From an uncultured Aquimarina sp. (GTDB lineage: Bacteria > Bacteroidota > Bacteroidia > Flavobacteriales > Flavobacteriaceae): a stretch of 64,000 bases of DNA. Shown here piece after piece: positions 14,994 to 24,631 of this stretch. The notes under the pieces are model-generated. The model did no database searches, was not told the origin of the DNA, and worked only from the letters and a program-made list of their open reading frames with translations. Both the position numbers and the translations under genes were made by a program. Within the stretch, counting starts at the first letter, position 1; every line of letters begins with the position of its first letter. The stretch lies in NCBI GenBank assembly GCA_947498935.1, contig CANMMM010000007.1, forward strand, positions 1 through 64,000, read 5' to 3'.

Positions 14994-15629
14994 ATGTCTG
15001 GAATTTTAGATCTTTTAAACAGCCCTATCGGAAAGCAAATCATCAGCGGTGTCAGTAACCAAACTGGTCAATCTGCTGATAAAACTGGAAATTTACTAAG
15101 CATGGCTATGCCTGTTTTGATGGGAGCAATGCAACGTAACGCTTCTACGCCAGAAGGTGCTTCTGGTTTACTTAATGCGATTAGCGGAAAACATTCTGGA
15201 GGTATCTTAGATAACTTAGGAGGATTGTTTGAAGGTGGTGTAGAAGATAGTGTAACCAATGATGGTGCTGGAATACTAGGTCATATATTAGGAAGTAAAC
15301 AAAATACTGTAGAAAATGCACTGAGCCAAAAATCTGGTATTGACGCAGGTTCTGTAGGCCAAATACTAAAAGTAGCTGCTCCAATTCTTATGGGAGTATT
15401 AGGAAAACAAGCTTCGCAAAATAATGTTTCTGATGCGAATGGATTGACCAATCTACTAGGCGGAATGCTTGGAGGTGGTAGTGGATCGCAGCAACAATCA
15501 CTTATCGAATCATTCTTAGACGCTGATGGAGACGGAAGTATCTTAGACGACGTAGCTGGAATGGTATTAGGTGGCAATAAAAAATCAGGAGGTCTTGGAG
15601 GTCTTCTAGGAGGATTGTTTGGAAAATAA
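14994..15629 (+). CDS. DUF937-family protein
   Basis: 211 residues, rich in Gly, Leu and Asn. Two similar halves are visible: MSGILDLLNSPIGKQIISGV with LLSMAMPVLMGAMQR, and GQILKVAAPILMGVLGKQ. A DADGDGSILDD segment looks like a calcium-binding loop or dockerin-like motif. The protein ends in GGLGGLLGGLFGK. This matches DUF937 (YidB-like) proteins, whose role is poorly known. It is a single-gene unit with its own terminator. Confidence 0.75.
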   Translation: MSGILDLLNSPIGKQIISGVSNQTGQSADKTGNLLSMAMPVLMGAMQRNASTPEGASGLLNAISGKHSGGILDNLGGLFEGGVEDSVTNDGAGILGHILGSKQNTVENALSQKSGIDAGSVGQILKVAAPILMGVLGKQASQNNVSDANGLTNLLGGMLGGGSGSQQQSLIESFLDADGDGSILDDVAGMVLGGNKKSGGLGGLLGGLFGK

Positions 15630-15689
15630 CAATACCCTCTTTATAAAAACATGTGGTAACACATTATCCATCAACTATTAAAATTCGTT

Positions 15690-15718
15690 AAAGCCAAAGA
15701 ACACTCTTTGGCTTTTTT
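15690..15718 (+). terminator. Terminator after the DUF937 gene
   Basis: AAGCCAAAGA-ACAC-TCTTTGGCTT stem followed by TTTTT. Confidence 0.9.
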
Positions 15719-15908
15719 GTATTTTCAAAAAGTCGACATATAGATATTGATACAAATAACACGATAGTGTACCCCATATGGTAACTACTATAGCGATAAA
15801 ATAGAAATACAGTAAACAGTAGTATCGAAGTTTCGCTTTTTTATTATGCCGGATTGATAAGCGGAATGATTTTTGGTAGATTTTTGTATAACGAAAGTAT
15901 GCAAGCAC

Positions 15909-16340
15909 ATGAAATATCTCGTATTCATTTTTATAACAGCAATGATCGCTGTGAGTTGTAGTAGCTCGCAACAGCGACCTAGTATGCATGCTAAAGCGTC
16001 AACAACTGTAACTGATACATTGCGTATTGCTAATGATAGTTTGGAATATGAAATTATGATTATAGAACCTGGGTTTAATGGCTGGCTAGCTACGCAGCAC
16101 CCTCGCTCATACTATAGTGAACCATTTTTAGAAAACAGAAATCGCCAATATGTGATCGAATATAATCAGCGGGTACTACAACCGCAACGCTATAATCCGA
16201 ATCTATACCAACAGACAATCAATTATGAATCAAATATTCACTATGGATTAGAAGTGAACTACTTATTATATCACTATTTTTTATTCTTTGAACAACGATA
16301 CAATCAGCGGTTTTTTGTTTCCAGAAGACAAAGATTTTGA
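15909..16340 (+). CDS. Lipoprotein, DUF6146-like
   Basis: 143 residues from MKYLVFIFITAMIAVSCSSS, a lipoprotein signal (lipobox AVSC); an in-frame ATG 12 codons upstream would spoil the signal. Characteristic sequence FNGWLATQHPRSYYSEPFLENRN and YESNIHYGLEVNYLLYHYFLFFEQ agrees with the Bacteroidetes-specific DUF6146. Envelope-anchored, role unknown. It precedes a DUF6787-like membrane protein by 30 bases, probably one operon. Confidence 0.75.
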   Translation: MKYLVFIFITAMIAVSCSSSQQRPSMHAKASTTVTDTLRIANDSLEYEIMIIEPGFNGWLATQHPRSYYSEPFLENRNRQYVIEYNQRVLQPQRYNPNLYQQTINYESNIHYGLEVNYLLYHYFLFFEQRYNQRFFVSRRQRF

Positions 16341-16370
16341 CAACGCAAGTTTTAATTGTAATTTTGTATA

Positions 16371-16895
16371 ATGCAACAATTTAAAGATAAATGGGAGATA
16401 CGTGCCAATTGGCAATTGATCTTTCCAATATTAGGGGTTTTCGGATTAGGGTTTTCTGCTTATTTACTGAGTAAACGTATTACAGCTGGGGTACTACAAC
16501 CCACATCTGAACTATCGATATATCATATCGCAATGGTAGTTGTTGCAGCCATTCTTTTTGCTGTATTGCTTCGAATTACCCTCAAGTTATTCCAACGACT
16601 CGAAAAAAAATGGGCGGTTACGTATCGATGGGAACTCATCGCGATTTTTATCGTCTTTGCGATTACGGGTTCTACAGCAGCCAGAATTTCTGACCCTTTA
16701 CTATCCTTTTTAGGACTAGATAGGGCATCTACAAGTGGATGGGTATATTGGCCGATACGTATCTTACTGATTTTTCCTATATATCAGATTTTACTGGTAT
16801 TCGTAGGATGGTTATTTGGGCAATTTCAATTCTTTTGGGCATTCGAAAAAAAGATGCTTCGTAGAATGGGCTTGGCTCGATTTCTAAAAGATTAA
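16371..16895 (+). CDS. Multi-pass membrane protein, DUF6787-like
   Basis: 174 residues with about four membrane segments (LIFPILGVFGLGFSAYLL, MVVVAAILFAVLL, ELIAIFIVFAITGSTAARI, IRILLIFPIYQILLVFVGWLFG). The repeated W...I..NW/W opening and FFWAFEKKMLRRMG end resemble DUF6787 proteins of Bacteroidetes. Inner membrane, function unknown. Its 3' end overlaps the convergent gene at 16892 by four bases. Confidence 0.7.
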   Translation: MQQFKDKWEIRANWQLIFPILGVFGLGFSAYLLSKRITAGVLQPTSELSIYHIAMVVVAAILFAVLLRITLKLFQRLEKKWAVTYRWELIAIFIVFAITGSTAARISDPLLSFLGLDRASTSGWVYWPIRILLIFPIYQILLVFVGWLFGQFQFFWAFEKKMLRRMGLARFLKD

Positions 16896-17203
16896 GAAGG
16901 ATCTACTTCGATTACTTCTTCATCATTATCTTGTACTTTTTCTTTTTTGATGACGTACATGTACACCCACATGATACTAAATGAAGGAATAAAATCTAAT
17001 CCAGGAATCGCTTCTTCTACCAAGGTAAATAATCCTGCTGCTTTTCCTTCTGTACCTTTGTACATTTTTATCATCAGCCAACCTGCTAGGGGTGCCCAGA
17101 TAATATCACTAAATTCTCCTACTCCTGGAATGATAAAACTGACCATTCCGAGTGCATCGAAAAGAATACTGAGTGCTAATTTTTTGTATTTGTTCTCTAC
17201 CAT
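16892..17203 (-). CDS. Small membrane protein of unknown function
   Basis: 103 residues with two or three hydrophobic segments (LALSILFDALGMVSFIIPGVGEF, DIIWAPLAGWLMIKMY, FIPSFSIMWVYMYVI) and an acidic C-terminal tail DNDEEVIEVDPS. The IPGVGEFSDIIWAPL sequence is conserved in flavobacterial proteins I recall without a role. It stands alone, convergent with the preceding gene. Confidence 0.7.
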   Translation of the reverse strand: MVENKYKKLALSILFDALGMVSFIIPGVGEFSDIIWAPLAGWLMIKMYKGTEGKAAGLFTLVEEAIPGLDFIPSFSIMWVYMYVIKKEKVQDNDEEVIEVDPS

Positions 17204-17317
17204 AGTTACTTATTTAGGGGTTAGTACACTTACTATAAAGCAAATAGTGTTCCAAAAATACAACTACATGAGATCATGACAGCTATGAATGAATACAATC
17301 TAGTTTTCTAACGCATC

Positions 17318-17875
17318 CTATGATTTTAATTCCGTTTTGAGTTGCTCCTGAAAATGGTGTGTTAGTTTACTGAGTTTGGGCTGTATTACAAATTGACAAT
17401 ACCCTTGATCGCTATGCTGGTTGTAATAATTCTGATGATAGTCTTCGGCATTATAAAAAGCACCCAGTTCGGTAATTTCGGTAACAATAGGCTGCTCAAA
17501 TACCTTAGCTTCCGTCAATGCAGCTATAAACTGCTCGGCTGTGGCTTTTTGCTGAGCATCTGCATAAAAAATGGCACTGCGGTACTGTGTTCCTTTATCG
17601 GCTCCTTGCTGATTCAGCGTAGTAGGATCATGGGTCGCAAAAAACACTTCTAATAGTGTGGTAAAACTGATTTGTGATGGATCATAGGTAATCTGTATGG
17701 CTTCTGCGTGCCCTGTTCTACCTGTGGTGATTTCTCGATACGCCGGGTTCTTAATCGTACCACCTGTATATCCCGAAATAACAGACTGTACGCCTGTCAA
17801 ACGCTGAAATACAGCTTCGGTACACCAAAAACAGCCTCCTGCTAATACGGCTGTAGCTAAATTTTCTGTATGCAT
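17318..17875 (-). CDS. msrA: Peptide methionine sulfoxide reductase A
   Basis: 185 residues from MHTENLATAVLAGGCFWCTE. The catalytic Cys is in GGCFWC; VISGYTGG, HAEAIQITYDPSQIS, FFATHDPTTLNQQGADKGTQYRS and YHQNYYNQH are the standard MsrA motifs. It reduces methionine-S-sulfoxide in proteins using thioredoxin. The ATG at 17875 gives the normal start; the frame is open 20 codons further. Cytoplasmic, as no signal peptide is present. Confidence 0.96.
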   Translation of the reverse strand: MHTENLATAVLAGGCFWCTEAVFQRLTGVQSVISGYTGGTIKNPAYREITTGRTGHAEAIQITYDPSQISFTTLLEVFFATHDPTTLNQQGADKGTQYRSAIFYADAQQKATAEQFIAALTEAKVFEQPIVTEITELGAFYNAEDYHQNYYNQHSDQGYCQFVIQPKLSKLTHHFQEQLKTELKS

Positions 17876-17947
17876 AGTTCTTTTTTTAAAATTGCTATTA
17901 AACACGATTGCTGCATCTATTAAACTACTGTGCAATCGAAAATCGCT

Positions 17948-18031
17948 GCGTTAGGGATAGGAGCGGCATCCTTTTTGTTTTTTTTCAAAACAAAAAGATA
18001 CAGCGGATAGCCCGACCCTTGGGGAACGCCC
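17948..18031 (+). repeat. Dispersed ~90-bp repeat, copy 4 (apical type B)
   Basis: GCGTTAGGGATAGGAGCGGC at the left and CGACCCTTGGGGAACGCCC at the right are family ends, but the middle is CTTTTTGTTTT/AAAACAAAAAG, a different hairpin (type B). It lies between divergent msrA and lolD-like genes. Confidence 0.85.
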
Positions 18032-18208
18032 AAAGTAATATCCCGCGTATTATAGTTTAGATGCAAGATAACTCTTTTTGGCTTTTAGTATACACTCATA
18101 TTTTATGAACTCATCTTGATGTTTTCTAATCATTGCCCTATAAATAATAAAAATATGTTCGCTATTTTGGCGAATATTAGCTACTTTCACTACCTGAATA
18201 TTCGTTAT

Positions 18209-18877
18209 ATGATCAAGGCTACTAACATTCATAAAAATTTTGGTGATTTACATGTACTAAAAGGTGTAAATCTACATATCAAAGAAGGAGAAATTGTATC
18301 GATTGTAGGCGCTTCTGGAGCCGGAAAAACCACCTTACTACAGATATTAGGTACACTAGATACCGCTACAAAACTGAGAGATAGTAACCTGACGATCCAT
18401 AACAGCACGGTAGATTTATTGTCTCAGAAGCAATTATCTAAATTTAGAAATGAGAAGCTAGGGTTTATTTTTCAATTCCATCAGTTATTACCAGAGTTTA
18501 CTGCATTGGAGAATGTGTGTATCCCTGCGTATATACAGAATACTCCTAAAAGTGAAGCTGAAAAACGCGCTAAAGAATTGCTTAATTTCTTAGGATTAGG
18601 TGATCGATATGATCACAAACCGAGTCAATTATCTGGTGGACAACAACAGCGAGTGGCTGTCGCGCGCTCCTTGATCAATTCGCCAAAAGTGATCTTTGCC
18701 GATGAACCCTCTGGAAATTTAGATAGCGAGGCAGCAGAAAATCTACATCAATTATTTTTTAAACTGCGTGATGAGTTTGGACAAACATTTGTCATCGTGA
18801 CTCATAACGAGGATTTAGCAAATATGGCGGATCGTAAGTTGGTGATGGTAGATGGCAAAATTGTAGATAAAACTTAA
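18209..18877 (+). CDS. lolD: ABC transporter ATP-binding protein, LolD-like
   Basis: 222 residues from [20 protein letters not shown]. Walker A is GASGAGKTT, the Q-loop [16 protein letters not shown], the signature [15 protein letters not shown] and Walker [14 protein letters not shown]. Sequence and length fit the LolD/MacB branch that powers lipoprotein release or export at the inner membrane. No permease gene (LolC/E) is adjacent, as is common in Bacteroidetes. The longer open frame upstream has no support. Confidence 0.85.
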   Translation: MIKATNIHKNFGDLHVLKGVNLHIKEGEIVSIVGASGAGKTTLLQILGTLDTATKLRDSNLTIHNSTVDLLSQKQLSKFRNEKLGFIFQFHQLLPEFTALENVCIPAYIQNTPKSEAEKRAKELLNFLGLGDRYDHKPSQLSGGQQQRVAVARSLINSPKVIFADEPSGNLDSEAAENLHQLFFKLRDEFGQTFVIVTHNEDLANMADRKLVMVDGKIVDKT

Positions 18878-19009
18878 TAGCACTACTACTTTATAGCTGT
18901 GCGATGAAATATATTGTATGTGATCATAAGATGATCAATATTATCTGCAACTAAAAAAGGAGTACATCGCTACAATTGTAACTAGTTCCCTCTCAAAAAC
19001 AAACACTCG

Positions 19010-19786
19010 TTGTCGAAAAAAAATCAACTCCCCGACCTTAAGGATTTCTTAGACGAAAAAGCGGCTTTCTATGAACAACCTAAGTTTATAGAAACTGATC
19101 CTATACAGATTCCGCATTTGTACACTACGAAACAGGACATAGAAATTGCTGGTTTTCTAACGGCTACCATCTCTTGGGGCAATCGAAAAAGCATTCTAAC
19201 CAATGCGCATAAGCTGATGCGTATCATGGGAAATGCTCCTTATGATTTTGTGATGAGTTTTGATCGATCTAAAAAGGACTACCTAGAGGGATTCGTACAT
19301 AGAACATTTAATAGCGAAGATCTGTTATGTTTTATAGAAGCACTACAGCATATATACCGTACTTATGAAGATCTAGAGTCTTTTTTTATCCCCTACAAAG
19401 AAGCAGCTTACTTGCAGGAAGCGATCCATGATTTTAAAAAGGTATTTTTTAGTATTCCTCACCTGCCTAGAACACAAAAGCACGTGAGTGATCCGCTAAA
19501 GAACTCAGCAGCAAAGCGGATTAACATGTATTTTAGATGGATGGTACGCAGTGCGAAAGCTGGTGTAGATCTAGGTATCTGGTCGCAATTATCTACAGCT
19601 CAATTATCTTGTCCACTAGATGTACATTCTGGCAATGTAGCACGAAAACTAGGGTTATTAGACCGCAAACAGAATGATGGAAAAGCCTTGCGACAACTAG
19701 ATGTTAACTTAAGGTTACTATGCCCACAAGACCCTGTAAAATATGATTATGCACTCTTTGGACTCGGTGTTTTTGAGGATTTTTAG
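19010..19786 (+). CDS. TIGR02757 family protein (DUF2400)
   Basis: 258 residues starting at TTG (SKKNQLPDLKDFLDEKAAFYE). Motifs DIEIAGFLTATISWGNRKSI, HIYRTYEDLESFF, KRINMYFRWMVRS, DLGIWSQL and PLDVHSGNVARKLGLL followed by CPQDPVKYDYALFGLGV are diagnostic of TIGR02757, distantly related to HhH DNA glycosylases. DNA repair is suspected for the family but unproven. It follows the LolD-like gene by 130 bases, same strand. Confidence 0.85.
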   Translation: MSKKNQLPDLKDFLDEKAAFYEQPKFIETDPIQIPHLYTTKQDIEIAGFLTATISWGNRKSILTNAHKLMRIMGNAPYDFVMSFDRSKKDYLEGFVHRTFNSEDLLCFIEALQHIYRTYEDLESFFIPYKEAAYLQEAIHDFKKVFFSIPHLPRTQKHVSDPLKNSAAKRINMYFRWMVRSAKAGVDLGIWSQLSTAQLSCPLDVHSGNVARKLGLLDRKQNDGKALRQLDVNLRLLCPQDPVKYDYALFGLGVFEDF

Positions 19787-19898
19787 CATAGAACCATTCT
19801 AAATAATAATAGTATAGTTACATTTCAACCCTAAATTTTCATCTCTGGTTAATCTAACCAAAACATTCCTGTAAAGTTTTTCTGGTCATCCCCTACCT

Positions 19899-19906
19899 AC
19901 TTTTGT
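19899..19906 (+). promoter_or_regulatory. -7 promoter element upstream of the PhoX-like gene
   Basis: TACTTTTG fits TAnnTTTG, 20 bases before the ATG. A T-rich -33 region is near 19878-19883 but is not a clean TTTG. Confidence 0.55.
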
Positions 19907-19925
19907 AGCAAACGAAAAAAACTCA

Positions 19926-21416
19926 ATGATCATGAAAAACTACACAGGTCTTTTTGCTCTTTGTACTGGTTTATTATTTACTGCCTGTACGGAAGATGAC
20001 GCTACCCCATCTACTCCTATTGGAGATGCTATTGTATTAGAAAGCCATTCTAAATCACCTGTATTACTAAAGAAATCATCAGAATTTAGTAATATCGAGA
20101 TTTATAATTTCTTATCTACAGAAGATACATACCTTCCTAACTTCCAATACGGATCGATGGCTGATGGTGCTGGTTTGTTGCGCAATGAAGATGGTACTTT
20201 TACGCTTATCAACAATATCGAAGCAGACTATTCTATCGCTAGAATCACATTAGATGAAACATTTAAACCTATTAAAGGAGAGTATATTGTAAATTCTACT
20301 GCTACTGCTCACACTGCACAGTGTTCTGGTTCTATGATTACACCCGAGGAACATGGATTTGGTCCTGTATACCTTTCTGGTGGAGAATGGGGAGGATCTT
20401 CTAAAGGTGTGTTTATCACAGATCCTTATAAAGATGCTGCCGCAGCAGGAAGTGCAGAAAGAATTGAAGCAATGGGGCAATGGTCTACCGAAAATGCTGT
20501 AGCTATTGGACAAGATGCTTATAAAGGAAAAACAGTAGTGTTTATCGGAGATGACCAATCAGATGACATAACTCCTTCTGGACAATTAGCTATGTATGTT
20601 GGTGATAAAGGAGACCTAAGAGGTGGTAAATTATACGGACTAAAGGTAACTTCTGAAGGAATTGACTTCGAAGTAGACATGAAAGAAGGTACTACATATG
20701 ATGCTGAATTCGTAGAGTTCGAAGAAAGAGACCTAGAGCTATTAGATGCAGAAGCGAAACAGAAAGGAATTATGGGATTCTCTAGAGTAGAAGATATTGA
20801 CTGGAGAAGAGGTAGTGACAAGAATAATAGAGAAATCTATTTTGCAGTAACAGGAAGAGAAAAAGATGGATTGGTCGGAAAAGGAACAATTTCTGGAAGA
20901 ATCTACAAAGTAGCACTTAATGAAAATAACCCTACAGGACCTGCTAAAATCACTTGTGTATTAGACGGTGATAAAGAAGGTGGTGTAGCAGAAGAATTCC
21001 ATAGCCCAGACAATGTATTAGTTACAGAAAACTACGTGTATATTCAGGAAGATCCTAATGGATTAAAAAACAAGGCTGCTGCAAAACACTTTGCAAGATT
21101 ATACCAATATAATATCGCTACTGGAGCGCTAAAAACTGTATTAGAATGTGATCAATTAGGTGCAGAAGCTGTAGCAAACTATGGTGGAGATTCTAGCAAC
21201 TGGGAAATCACAGGAATGATCGATATTTCTGAGACGATCGGTGTAGATAAAACATTTATCCTAATCACCCAAAATCACGGATGGAGAGATGATTCTTTTA
21301 GAGATTCTGATGGTGACGGATTTAGCAACTTAAACAATGGTTTACGACCAGACGATCCTTCTTCTGGAGACAAAAGAGGAAGTATGCTATACGTAATCAA
21401 AGGATTAGACCGATAA
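19926..21416 (+). CDS. PhoX-like (DUF839-like) lipoprotein
   Basis: 496 residues with a lipoprotein signal (MKNYTGLFALCTGLLFTACTE). The body is beta-propeller-like: MGFSRVEDIDWRRG, then REIYFAVTGRE, ISGRIYKVALNENN, SPDNVLVTENYVYIQEDPNG, RLYQYNIATGAL and a DSDGDGFSNLNNG loop. The R.ED ... Y.T ... PDN....ED pattern is that of PhoX-type calcium/iron phosphatases. Surface or periplasmic hydrolysis of phosphate esters is the family expectation; the metal ligands were not all checked. It sits 21 bases before a di-heme peroxidase gene, so both are probably one operon. Confidence 0.7.
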   Translation: MIMKNYTGLFALCTGLLFTACTEDDATPSTPIGDAIVLESHSKSPVLLKKSSEFSNIEIYNFLSTEDTYLPNFQYGSMADGAGLLRNEDGTFTLINNIEADYSIARITLDETFKPIKGEYIVNSTATAHTAQCSGSMITPEEHGFGPVYLSGGEWGGSSKGVFITDPYKDAAAAGSAERIEAMGQWSTENAVAIGQDAYKGKTVVFIGDDQSDDITPSGQLAMYVGDKGDLRGGKLYGLKVTSEGIDFEVDMKEGTTYDAEFVEFEERDLELLDAEAKQKGIMGFSRVEDIDWRRGSDKNNREIYFAVTGREKDGLVGKGTISGRIYKVALNENNPTGPAKITCVLDGDKEGGVAEEFHSPDNVLVTENYVYIQEDPNGLKNKAAAKHFARLYQYNIATGALKTVLECDQLGAEAVANYGGDSSNWEITGMIDISETIGVDKTFILITQNHGWRDDSFRDSDGDGFSNLNNGLRPDDPSSGDKRGSMLYVIKGLDR

Positions 21417-21437
21417 AACACCCTAAAACACAACACC

Positions 21438-23237
21438 TTGAAATTTTATAATTATTATGGTTTCACAAAGGCTTATTTTTTAATAAGCCTTTGTGTCATT
21501 GTGACCTTTTTTTCGTGTAAAAAGTCACAACCACTTGTCCACGTTCCGTTTACCACTGCGATGAAGCAGCAATTTGATGCAGATATTGACCAAGCCATTG
21601 CGCATATCGATAGCATGCAAAAAAATAGCCCCTCTGATTCTATTCATTTTATAAAATCGCGTGCCTTTTTTAAAAAAATAGAGCCTATTTTGGCTACAGT
21701 AGATACGGACAATTATGCGTATCTGAATCAACCCAATATTCTAAAAGTTGAAGAAGAAGATCCTACCAATATCAGAATCACAAACCCAAGTGGGTATCAG
21801 GTACTGGAAGAACATCTTTTTGCAGAAGATCGCGATACATCGATTATCAAAACACACCTACACTTGATCAAAAGTAGGCTGCAATTAGTCAAAAAAAATA
21901 CAAGTCTACAACATCTCAAAAAATACCATGTATTATGGATGTTCCGCAAACAAATCATTAAAGTAGCTATTACAGGGATTACTGGATTTGATTCTCCTGT
22001 ATTAGAAAATTCTATCCAAGAATCTAAAGTTACCTACCAGAGTATACTACGCTATTTTGAGTTATTTGATGATGCGTTTAACAACCCTGTATTAAAAGAA
22101 AAATGGTATGCAGAACTCAATGCTACTATAGAAGATTTAACAGGGGATTTTGCTAGTTTCGACCGCTATGCATTTACCAAAAACCATACACACACGCAAC
22201 TGAAACTATGGAATGAGATTGTGCAGGATTGGGGGGTAACATTTCCGTTTGAATTAGCTTTTAAAAACGATGCTACTTCACTATACAGCCCTACTACTTT
22301 TAATATCAATTATTTTATTGATCAGCGTCCTATACCTACTACCGAAGCGCAAGTAGCACTGGGTAAAAAATTATTTTACGACACCAATCTATCCCGTAGT
22401 CAGCAAATGAGCTGTGCTACCTGCCATCAGCCCGAAAAAGCATTTACTGATGGATTGCGCATCGCAGAACACCAAACACGTAATAGCCCTACCCTACTCT
22501 ATGCTGCCCTGCAAAAAGGGTTTTTCTATGACAAAAGAGCGGGAGGTCTAGAAGCACAAATTAGCAATGTAGTAAAAAACAAACATGAGTTTCATACAGA
22601 CTTAACGATGCTAGAAACCACCGTACGCAATGATAGTAGCTACAACAAATTGTTTACGGCTGCCTATCCACGAAAAGAAGTAACGCATGCTTATATCAGA
22701 AATGCAATCGCTCATTATGTACGTAGCTTAACGCCATTCTCTTCTAAATTTGATCGGAATATCAATGGAATCGAAAACACACTGACACAAAGTGAAATCA
22801 ATGGCTATAACTTATTTAATGGAAAGGCAAAATGTGCTACCTGCCACTTTGCTCCCTTATTTAATGGCACAGTACCTCCTGATTATAAAGAATCAGAATT
22901 AGAAGCGATCGGCGTGCCTATAGCTAAAGACACAATCCATGCAACCGTAAGCAACGATTTAGGTCGATACTATGTGTATCAAACCCCTGAGCGCAAACAT
23001 TTTTTTAAGACTCCAACCATTAGAAACGCAAGTAAAACAGCTCCTTATATGCATAATGGTGTTTATAACACTTTAGAAGAAGTGATTGATTTCTACAATC
23101 GTGGAGGTGGTGCTGGTATTGGTATTGAGCTTAGCTATCAAACCCTACCTCCAGACCCATTAGGACTCAACAAAGAAGAAATTAACGATCTTATCAAATT
23201 CATTAAATCACTAGAAGACAAAGACTTAGGTTATTAA
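21438..23237 (+). CDS. Di-heme cytochrome c peroxidase/MauG-family lipoprotein with long N-terminal domain
   Basis: 599 residues starting at TTG, with a lipoprotein signal ending FFSCKK. Residues ~40-290 form a helical domain of imelysin-like character (FDADIDQAIAHIDSMQ...); from ~295 the CcpA/MauG part starts (ALGKKLFYDTNLSRS). Heme-binding CATCH motifs lie near residues 326 and 469, with FKTPTIRNASKTAPYMHNG and LEEVIDFYNRGGG after them. Standard peroxidases are ~330 residues, so the N-terminal half is an added domain. Probably periplasmic electron-transfer enzyme; co-transcribed with the PhoX-like gene. Confidence 0.85.
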   Translation: MKFYNYYGFTKAYFLISLCVIVTFFSCKKSQPLVHVPFTTAMKQQFDADIDQAIAHIDSMQKNSPSDSIHFIKSRAFFKKIEPILATVDTDNYAYLNQPNILKVEEEDPTNIRITNPSGYQVLEEHLFAEDRDTSIIKTHLHLIKSRLQLVKKNTSLQHLKKYHVLWMFRKQIIKVAITGITGFDSPVLENSIQESKVTYQSILRYFELFDDAFNNPVLKEKWYAELNATIEDLTGDFASFDRYAFTKNHTHTQLKLWNEIVQDWGVTFPFELAFKNDATSLYSPTTFNINYFIDQRPIPTTEAQVALGKKLFYDTNLSRSQQMSCATCHQPEKAFTDGLRIAEHQTRNSPTLLYAALQKGFFYDKRAGGLEAQISNVVKNKHEFHTDLTMLETTVRNDSSYNKLFTAAYPRKEVTHAYIRNAIAHYVRSLTPFSSKFDRNINGIENTLTQSEINGYNLFNGKAKCATCHFAPLFNGTVPPDYKESELEAIGVPIAKDTIHATVSNDLGRYYVYQTPERKHFFKTPTIRNASKTAPYMHNGVYNTLEEVIDFYNRGGGAGIGIELSYQTLPPDPLGLNKEEINDLIKFIKSLEDKDLGY

Positions 23238-23321
23238 TTTTTAAAAAACTCTTTTCTATTTGATATTTTTTTGTTAATTTTAGTTAAGATTGTTTAAAGA
23301 AAGGCAATCTGTAATCTAATC

Positions 23322-24545
23322 ATGGTCATACCTGCAACCCCTACAAACGAGAGCTTTAGACTTGAAGCCTTACGAGCTCTCGGTATTTTAGACACACATC
23401 CTGAGAAGGAATTTGATGAAATCACCTCTCTAGCGGCTTATTTATGCGATACTCAAATCGCACTCATTTCGCTAGTAGATGATCATCGCCAATGGTTTAA
23501 ATCCAAACACGGTTTAGGCATATCAGAAACGCCTAGAAAATATTCATTTTGCGCACATGCTATACTAGAGCCTGAGCAGCCTTTTATTATTAAAGACGCT
23601 AGAAAAGATGATCGTTTTTTCGATAATCCATTAACTGCAGAGGAGGAATTAGTTATTTTTTATGCTGGTGTACCGCTCATAGATAATAATGGATTTCCAC
23701 TGGGCACACTTTCTGTTATAGACCCAAACCCTAAAGAATTAACATCCAAACAAATAGAATCTTTAAAATCACTTGCTAACCAAGTAGTGATCCTGTTTGA
23801 ATTAAATCGAAAAAACAAGGACTTAGAGAAAATGCAGGGACATTTGCAGCAAAAAAATGAATCTCTTAAAGAATTTGCACGTGTAATTTCGCATGATCTA
23901 AAAATGCCACTAGCCAATGTAATCACGACCTCGGACTTGCTGAAACTAAAATTAGCAGATGATATCGATCAGGAGACCTTAGAATATTTTGAATACATCA
24001 AACAATCTTCTTTTTCGATGAGCGATTACATTAATGATGTACTGAATCATTATGAAAGTGACACGATTACCAAAAGAAAACCAGAAGTTTTCTTATTCAA
24101 TAACCTGATCAGAGAAATTACAGAATTGCTAAGTATCGAAGAAGACTTTTCGATTAATTTCCCTGACCCCAATCCAGAGGTGAACACCAATAAATCTGCC
24201 TTAAAACAGATTTTCTTTAATCTGATAGGAAACAGTATTAAGTATAATGATAAACAACATATAGAAATCATCATCCGCTTTTCAGAAGATGACACCTTCT
24301 ACTATTTTAGTATCACCGATAATGGTATGGGAATTCCTAATGATAAGATTGCGACTATTTTCGACCTATTCAATACGGCTGACAAAACCGATCGCAATGG
24401 AAATAAAGGAAATGGTATCGGACTCTGTACTGTAAAAAAATTAATTGAAAGTCTAGGGGGTGCCATTCGTGTGACTTCTAAGGTAGGTAGTTATACTACT
24501 TTCGAGATTTCGATCAAAAAAGAAAACGAAGCACTCCTTATATAA
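23322..24545 (+). CDS. GAF-domain sensor histidine kinase
   Basis: 407 residues, no membrane segment, so cytoplasmic. Residues ~10-160 are a GAF domain (FDEITSLAAYLCDTQIALISLVDD, FCAHAI, GVPLIDNNGFPLGTLSVID). A short coiled coil (ELNRKNKDLEKMQGHLQQKNESL) leads to the phospho-acceptor H box FARVISHDLKMPLANV and the ATPase boxes (N: FFNLIGNSIKYND; G1: ITDNGMGIPNDK; G2: NGIGLCTVKKLIE). No response regulator is adjacent, so it is an orphan kinase. Signal unknown. Confidence 0.88.
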   Translation: MVIPATPTNESFRLEALRALGILDTHPEKEFDEITSLAAYLCDTQIALISLVDDHRQWFKSKHGLGISETPRKYSFCAHAILEPEQPFIIKDARKDDRFFDNPLTAEEELVIFYAGVPLIDNNGFPLGTLSVIDPNPKELTSKQIESLKSLANQVVILFELNRKNKDLEKMQGHLQQKNESLKEFARVISHDLKMPLANVITTSDLLKLKLADDIDQETLEYFEYIKQSSFSMSDYINDVLNHYESDTITKRKPEVFLFNNLIREITELLSIEEDFSINFPDPNPEVNTNKSALKQIFFNLIGNSIKYNDKQHIEIIIRFSEDDTFYYFSITDNGMGIPNDKIATIFDLFNTADKTDRNGNKGNGIGLCTVKKLIESLGGAIRVTSKVGSYTTFEISIKKENEALLI

Positions 24546-24631
24546 TTACACCTCATCTTTGACCGAAAAACCTTCGATGTTCGCTACAACCCAAAAAGCA
24601 TACATCACTTCGTTCCCAATATTACAGGATA

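Noticed and set aside
18050..18232. 60-codon minus-strand frame upstream of the LolD-like gene
   Set aside because: Overlaps the LolD start region, no ribosome-binding or family support; might be a small gene but cannot be supported.
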